From Candidatus Nitrosopumilus sp. (GTDB taxonomy: Archaea > Thermoproteota > Nitrososphaeria > Nitrososphaerales > Nitrosopumilaceae), in contig JADHUF010000004.1 of NCBI GenBank assembly GCA_016784625.1, forward strand, positions 1 to 35,190: a stretch of DNA of 35,190 bases, in the 5' to 3' direction. Under the pieces are notes generated by a model that was not told the DNA's origin, made no database searches, and saw only the letters and a list, made by a program, of their open reading frames with translations. This document shows positions 32,063 to 35,190 of this stretch, piece by piece. The position numbers and the translations under genes are program-made. The stretch's first letter is position 1. Each line of letters begins with the position of its first letter.

Positions 32063-32278
32063 CTAAAAATTTTATACTTGGCAGTCTATTATGCGTTGAG
32101 ATTGAAATTATTTTATTTACATTAAACAAAAAAGCTTGATTATGATAATCAATTTAGATTTTTTGGATATGTATTATAATCATGTTTTTGTTCATAAAAT
32201 GACAAGAATGCCAGTTTGGATCCAAAAATATAAAAAAAATTCCTCAGTCTTTATGCTCTAAACTAACATACTACTAAC
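32063..32278. other. 216-nt intergenic region with palindromes and promoter C
   Basis: Apart from the amidohydrolase promoter at its left end, this gap has TGATTAT-G-ATAATCA (32137-32151), a perfect 7-bp inverted repeat with one central base, and composite promoter C (32215-32255). The stretch in between is AT-rich without a reading frame of note. Confidence 0.7.
32215..32255 (+). promoter_or_regulatory. Composite promoter C: palindrome + AAAAATTCC + TATA
   Basis: TTTGGATCCAAA (32215-32226) is a perfect 12-bp palindrome, followed by AAAAATTCC at 32235-32243 and CTTTATG at 32249-32255, with the same six-base gap to the TATA core as promoters A and B. The ATG at 32279 lies about 27 nt downstream. 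Confidence 0.65.
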
Positions 32279-32359
32279 ATGATTGGACACAAAGCAATAT
32301 TTTTTGTTCCTGTAAGACCAAGTAAAAGATCATCCGATGATGAAGATTTTGATGATTAA
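32279..32359 (+). CDS. Candidate micro-protein (26 aa), leaderless
   Basis: ATG 32279 opens a 26-codon frame: M-I-G-H-K-A-I-F-F-V-P-V-R-P, a basic S-K-R-S-S turn and an acidic D-D-E-D-F-D-D tail. It is placed correctly for composite promoter C. A second tiny frame of 17 codons (M-I-N-W-N-T-R-A...) starts at 32360, immediately after the stop, and ends at 32413 shortly before tRNA-Ala. The hydrophobic-basic-acidic order is not random-looking, but a frame this short proves little; the transcript could be non-coding or lead into the tRNA. Confidence 0.4.
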   Translation: MIGHKAIFFVPVRPSKRSSDDEDFDD

Positions 32360-32426
32360 ATGATTAATTGGAATACACGGGCACTTGAGAGAATGAATAA
32401 AAACACAATGTAAAGTAATAACTCAA

Positions 32427-32498
32427 GGGCCGGTGGTTTAGGGGTATAATGCCTCGTTCGCAACGAGGATGTCGAGGGTTCGATTCCCTCCCGGTCCA
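32427..32498 (+). tRNA. tRNA-Ala (anticodon CGC)
   Basis: Acceptor GGGCCGG pairs with CCGGTCC (G3-U70, alanine identity), and anticodon stem CCTCG/CGAGG closes loop TTCGCAA with anticodon CGC for GCG codons. The T arm GAGGGTTCGATTCCCTC is perfect and the discriminator is A. CCA is not encoded. Its acceptor stem is identical to that of tRNA-Ala(GGC) at 575-648. Confidence 0.95.
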
Positions 32499-32542
32499 CT
32501 TTTCAAGAAAACTATTATACAGAATCAAAAAATACTAACGCC

Positions 32543-32902
32543 ATGGAAGTTTTTGATGGTAAAAAAGCTGCACAAGATTACATGTCAAAGCATACACTTG
32601 CATTCTCAACTCCAGAATTAACTCTAATGAGATTTGCTTTTTGGCTAGGAGATTCAGTTCCAGATCCAAAAAATGATGGAAAAGGAATTCCAAGAATGAT
32701 GACGTTTTTGACAGAACAAGATTTTGAACCTGTTTTAATTGATGATGACAAATATGAACCATCAGGAGCAGTTAGAAGTTCAGCAATCGTTGGAAACGCT
32801 TACAGTGAACAAAGTACAGATGGAAAGTTTTGTTCTGAATGTGGTTCAACTCTTTCAGCAACAGCAAAGTTCTGTCCTGAATGCGGTTCAACACAAGAAT
32901 AA
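32543..32902 (+). CDS. Zinc-ribbon protein, type 1 (119 aa)
   Basis: Residues 1-70 form an unrecognised domain (K-A-A-Q-D-Y-M-S-K-H, F-A-F-W-L-G-D). After a linker the C-terminus is a zinc ribbon with Cys97, Cys100, Cys111 and Cys114 in F-C-S-E-C-G and F-C-P-E-C-G. TATTATAC at 32513-32520 is 26 nt before the ATG at 32543, so the gene has its own promoter, separate from the tRNA. Two other proteins with the same C-terminal ribbon lie within 2 kb. Function unknown. Confidence 0.72.
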   Translation: MEVFDGKKAAQDYMSKHTLAFSTPELTLMRFAFWLGDSVPDPKNDGKGIPRMMTFLTEQDFEPVLIDDDKYEPSGAVRSSAIVGNAYSEQSTDGKFCSECGSTLSATAKFCPECGSTQE

Positions 32903-32919
32903 AATGATTTTCTTAATTT

Positions 32920-33456
32920 TTATGCTTTAGCTCCACACTTTGTGCAGAACTTGGCATTAGATCTTAGTTCAGCACCACATGAAGAACATCCATTTCCACT
33001 TGGTGAAGTTACAGTTCTTCTTGGCATCAAAGATTGATCAGGTGTTGGTAAAGTTCCAACGTCTCCAAATGCTTCTTGTGCAGAAACAATTCCTGGCGGA
33101 CCTGCTCCACCAACTGGATTTTCTGCAGTTCCTGATCTTGGTGGCATTCCCATTCCACCTGCCATCATTCCAGGATTACCCATTCCTGGCATCAACCCAG
33201 GGGACTGTGTAGTACTAGAACCAGAACCCATTGATTTTTTCATTTCAAAGATTACTTTGATTGCTAGAAATTCTAATGCAGAATATGCTACTACATAATC
33301 ACCTAATTTTTGGAAGAATTCTTTGTCACTTAGTTGACCTTTCTTGTACATGTTATTAGTATCTAGAAATGATTCATAGTATCCTTGAGATTCATCAAAC
33401 AAACTCTCCAGTTTATCATATAGCATGTTTAGTGTATCTACTTCACCAAATGACAT
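32920..33456 (-). CDS. Zinc-ribbon protein, type 2 with helical N-terminus and Gly/Met/Pro linker (178 aa)
   Basis: An acidic helical N-terminal domain (1-75; Y-D-K-L-E-S-L-F-D-E-S and L-G-D-Y-V-V-A-Y-S-A-L-E-F) leads to a flexible linker rich in Gly, Met and Pro (about 80-120), then a C-terminal zinc ribbon C-S-S-C-G...F-C-T-K-C-G. The ribbon resembles those of the neighbours at 32543 and 33967. It is convergent with the first (17-nt gap) and lies downstream of thioredoxin on the same strand. Function unknown. Confidence 0.72.
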   Translation of the reverse strand: MSFGEVDTLNMLYDKLESLFDESQGYYESFLDTNNMYKKGQLSDKEFFQKLGDYVVAYSALEFLAIKVIFEMKKSMGSGSSTTQSPGLMPGMGNPGMMAGGMGMPPRSGTAENPVGGAGPPGIVSAQEAFGDVGTLPTPDQSLMPRRTVTSPSGNGCSSCGAELRSNAKFCTKCGAKA

Positions 33457-33524
33457 GGTCTCACTCCATTTTTAGGAATATTAATTACTTTAGGATCAAA
33501 AAAGAGAAAAAACGTGTTCGGGAT

Positions 33525-33851
33525 TTATGCAAGTGCTCTATCAATCATACTTTTGTATGATTCTTTAGAAGCAGCGCCTACTTGCTGACTAACTATTTCA
33601 CCGTTCTTAAGGAGAATTAAGGTTGGAATACTAAATACATTGTATTTTGATGCTAATTCATTAGCCTCATCAACATTAACCTTAACAAATTTTACTTTGC
33701 CATCATAGTCATTTGCCAACTCTTCAACTACTGGACTTACCATTCTACATGGACCACACCATTCGGCCCAAAAGTCTACAAACACAGGAATGTCAGAATT
33801 TATCACATCGACTTCCCAAGACTTTGCATCTGAAACTTGTGTAACTGCCAT
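33525..33851 (-). CDS. trxA: Thioredoxin
   Basis: The 108-residue protein is a canonical thioredoxin: D-F-W-A-E-W-C-G-P-C-R with active site W-C-G-P-C at 31-35, K-V-N-V-D-E, the cis-proline S-I-P-T-L and L-L-K-N-G-E. It reduces protein disulphides in the cytoplasm. It has the standard length, unlike the N-terminally extended thioredoxin at 21273. It is surrounded by zinc-ribbon genes, whose cysteines could be redox targets (inference). Confidence 0.96.
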   Translation of the reverse strand: MAVTQVSDAKSWEVDVINSDIPVFVDFWAEWCGPCRMVSPVVEELANDYDGKVKFVKVNVDEANELASKYNVFSIPTLILLKNGEIVSQQVGAASKESYKSMIDRALA

Positions 33852-33966
33852 TGTACAGTTGTTTTATTGTCCGTACCTAAAAACGTTCACCAGAATTATC
33901 ACCATATTTTTTGTTGGATAAATAATTTTGATATATACTTAAATGACGTTTTGATAAAACTCAGAT

Positions 33967-34680
33967 ATGAGTTCGGAGATTAGAATTAAAAAATTAAGAG
34001 GTTCTGGTGGCTATGTTATGGCCAAAGTTACTGATGATGAACAGATGAAAGGCAATCTAGGAGGGCCTGATCTATTTTTAGCACCTATAGGTAGATTAGA
34101 TGGAGACAAAATTTCTAAACATTTTTGCAATACTTGTGAAAAAGAATTTGATGGCGCTCCAAAAATAGAATTTGAGAATCCTAATGAAGAAGTTGCAGAG
34201 AATTTAATTCTTGCAGAAAAAGGACAATACATATGCAAATCATGTAATTCTGCGATTGCAGAATATAGAGAATTCAAAAAACAAGATGAGGCAGGAGGTA
34301 TTGGAAATGCAAAACCAGTTGAAAGTCAACTACAACAAATAGCAGAACCTGAAAGACAAGCTCCACAACAAATAGCTACACAACCAGGTCCGGCAACAGC
34401 AGTTAGTTCAATTGAAGGAAGAGCAGTATTTGATGAAAATGCCAATAAAATTGGAATTGCAAAACAAGTAGGTATTGATTCTACACAAGCAATGGTTCTA
34501 GTATTAACTAAAGATGATGGTACTGAAGGTAGTATCCCATGGAATAATATCAAAAAAATTGGTGAGGTGATTCTACTAGGAACACCAGAAGATACAGCTC
34601 AACCAGGAAAATGTTCTAGTTGTGGATTTGGAAACAAAGAAGGCTCCAAGTTCTGTGAAGAATGTGGAACCAAGCTCTAA
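33967..34680 (+). CDS. PRC-barrel protein with N- and C-terminal zinc ribbons (237 aa)
   Basis: The N-terminal domain holds Cys54, Cys57, Cys90 and Cys93 in a zinc ribbon interrupted by a beta region. A Gln/Pro-rich linker (115-145) leads to a PRC-barrel-like domain (about 147-205; G-R-A-V-F-D-E-N-A-N-K-I-G), and a second ribbon uses Cys216, Cys219, Cys230 and Cys233 (C-S-S-C-G...F-C-E-E-C-G). PRC barrels bind RNA or protein partners in RimM, photosynthetic reaction centre H and CdpB-like archaeal division proteins. The TATA candidate CTTAAAT at 33938-33944 is about 26 nt before the ATG. It faces thioredoxin across a divergent promoter region. Confidence 0.75.
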   Translation: MSSEIRIKKLRGSGGYVMAKVTDDEQMKGNLGGPDLFLAPIGRLDGDKISKHFCNTCEKEFDGAPKIEFENPNEEVAENLILAEKGQYICKSCNSAIAEYREFKKQDEAGGIGNAKPVESQLQQIAEPERQAPQQIATQPGPATAVSSIEGRAVFDENANKIGIAKQVGIDSTQAMVLVLTKDDGTEGSIPWNNIKKIGEVILLGTPEDTAQPGKCSSCGFGNKEGSKFCEECGTKL

Positions 34681-34719
34681 TAGCTAACAAATTTAATCAA
34701 TGAATAAAGGATGATGTAA

Positions 34720-35190
34720 TTGGCAAAAAGATCTATCTCAAAAGGAATTATCAAAGACATTGTCATCGTTGGTGTAGGAATTCTAATAATTTGGATAGGT
34801 CTACAATTAGTATTTGGAACACAAAATCCATTTTATGTAGTTGCAAGTGGAAGTATGATTCCAGAATTACAAGTATATGATGTATTGATAGTTCAAGGAC
34901 ATGTATCTTTTGAAGAAATTGAAATAGGAGACATTATTGTATTTAATCGGCCGTCAGACCATGATAGAGTAATTGTACATAGAGTAGTTTCAATAATTGA
35001 TGAAGATCCTAAAACAATTAGAACACAAGGAGATGCAAATCCAGCATCAATTCCTGGAACTGATTTTCCAATTACTGAAGAAGAATACATAGGAAAAGTA
35101 GAATATGTTTTACCCCAAGTAGGATATGTTACCCAATTACTAAAACCGCCAATTAACTATGTAATCATTGCAGTTGTGATAGGAATAATG
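34720..35190 (+). CDS. Signal peptidase I, archaeal type (3' end outside window)
   Basis: The frame from TTG 34720 stays open to the window end (157 codons). A transmembrane helix (about 12-32) is followed by the catalytic Ser45 in V-A-S-G-S-M-I-P, His87 in I-V-H-R-V-V and Asp105 in Q-G-D-A-N, the Ser-His-Asp arrangement of archaeal/ER-type signal peptidases rather than the bacterial Ser-Lys dyad. It would cleave signal peptides of exported proteins such as those at 16443 and 19602. A second hydrophobic helix begins near residue 143. A GGATGA motif before the TTG may be the ribosome-binding site. The C-terminus is missing. Confidence 0.92.
   Translation, partial: MAKRSISKGIIKDIVIVGVGILIIWIGLQLVFGTQNPFYVVASGSMIPELQVYDVLIVQGHVSFEEIEIGDIIVFNRPSDHDRVIVHRVVSIIDEDPKTIRTQGDANPASIPGTDFPITEEEYIGKVEYVLPQVGYVTQLLKPPINYVIIAVVIGIM

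Overview
The window is dense, AT-rich (roughly one third G+C by eye) archaeal DNA. It carries archaeal-type information genes: TFB, MCM, GINS, RFC small subunit, aIF6, aIF5B, L7Ae, S28e, L24e, L37e and an Sm-like protein. It also has tRNAs without encoded CCA, TATA elements about 23-29 nt upstream of many start codons (leaderless genes), secreted proteins with a Cys-Lys/Arg-Glu-Gly C-terminal module, and Sulfolobus-like zinc ferredoxins. Together these suggest an ammonia-oxidising Thaumarchaeote (Nitrososphaerota) of the Nitrosopumilus type. That assignment is inference from gene content and composition.

Layout. 1-2.3 kb: a HEAT-repeat protein whose 3' end runs into an antisense tRNA-Ala(GGC), a ferredoxin-NADP reductase-like flavoprotein and a nucleotidyltransferase-fold protein. 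2.35-4.95 kb: a close-packed + strand run of class IV aminotransferase (IlvE), Gfo/Idh/MocA dehydrogenase, Trm112-like zinc protein and hexapeptide acetyltransferase; the last three look like nucleotide-sugar chemistry. 4.95-10.9 kb: a minus-strand chain GINS > MCM > Hel308 > GPT (lipid-P GlcNAc-1-P transferase) > small membrane protein, every junction overlapping. 11-13.1 kb: RFC small subunit, TFB, tRNA-Ser(TGA). 13.2-14.3 kb: two tandem zinc-ferredoxin paralogues. 14.4-16.3 kb: aIF6 and HisS, convergent. 16.4-20.6 kb: cell-surface and regulatory genes (secreted Cys-Asn-Met repeat protein, zinc ribbon, TrmB-like HTH, DedA protein, DM13 protein with an 11-residue tandem repeat) and a probable small RNA locus. 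20.6-24.7 kb: archease, small zinc ribbon, thioredoxin, and the L7Ae-S28e-L24e-NDK-aIF5B operon. 24.7-27.8 kb: phosphoglucosamine mutase, tRNA-Leu(TAG), PurU-type protein, creatininase-family amidohydrolase. 27.9-29.9 kb: Sm-like, L37e, coiled-coil protein, RpiA. 30-32 kb: PCMT and a cyclic amidohydrolase. 32-35 kb: a promoter with one or two micro-ORFs, tRNA-Ala(CGC), three proteins sharing a C-terminal zinc ribbon around a thioredoxin, and a signal peptidase I cut by the window end.

How it fits together. Two themes recur. One is replication and translation housekeeping. The other is surface glycosylation: GlmM makes GlcN-1-P, the dehydrogenase/acetyltransferase pair could make a diacetamido sugar nucleotide, the GPT enzyme would load a sugar phosphate on a lipid carrier, and at least one secreted protein here has N-x-S/T sequons within its repeats.

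The most interesting non-genic signal is a composite element seen three times (about 18.04, 18.53 and 32.22 kb): CCAAAA, usually as half of a palindrome, then AAAAATTCC, then exactly six bases to a five-base TATA core (TTTAT or CTTAT). One copy drives a TrmB-like regulator, one a likely structured small RNA and one a 26-codon micro-ORF, so it may define a small regulon. Other candidate operators are a GATC cluster between GINS and RFC and paired AGTAAT/ATTACT palindromes between the second ferredoxin and aIF6. I saw no CRISPR array, insertion sequence, integrase or rRNA.
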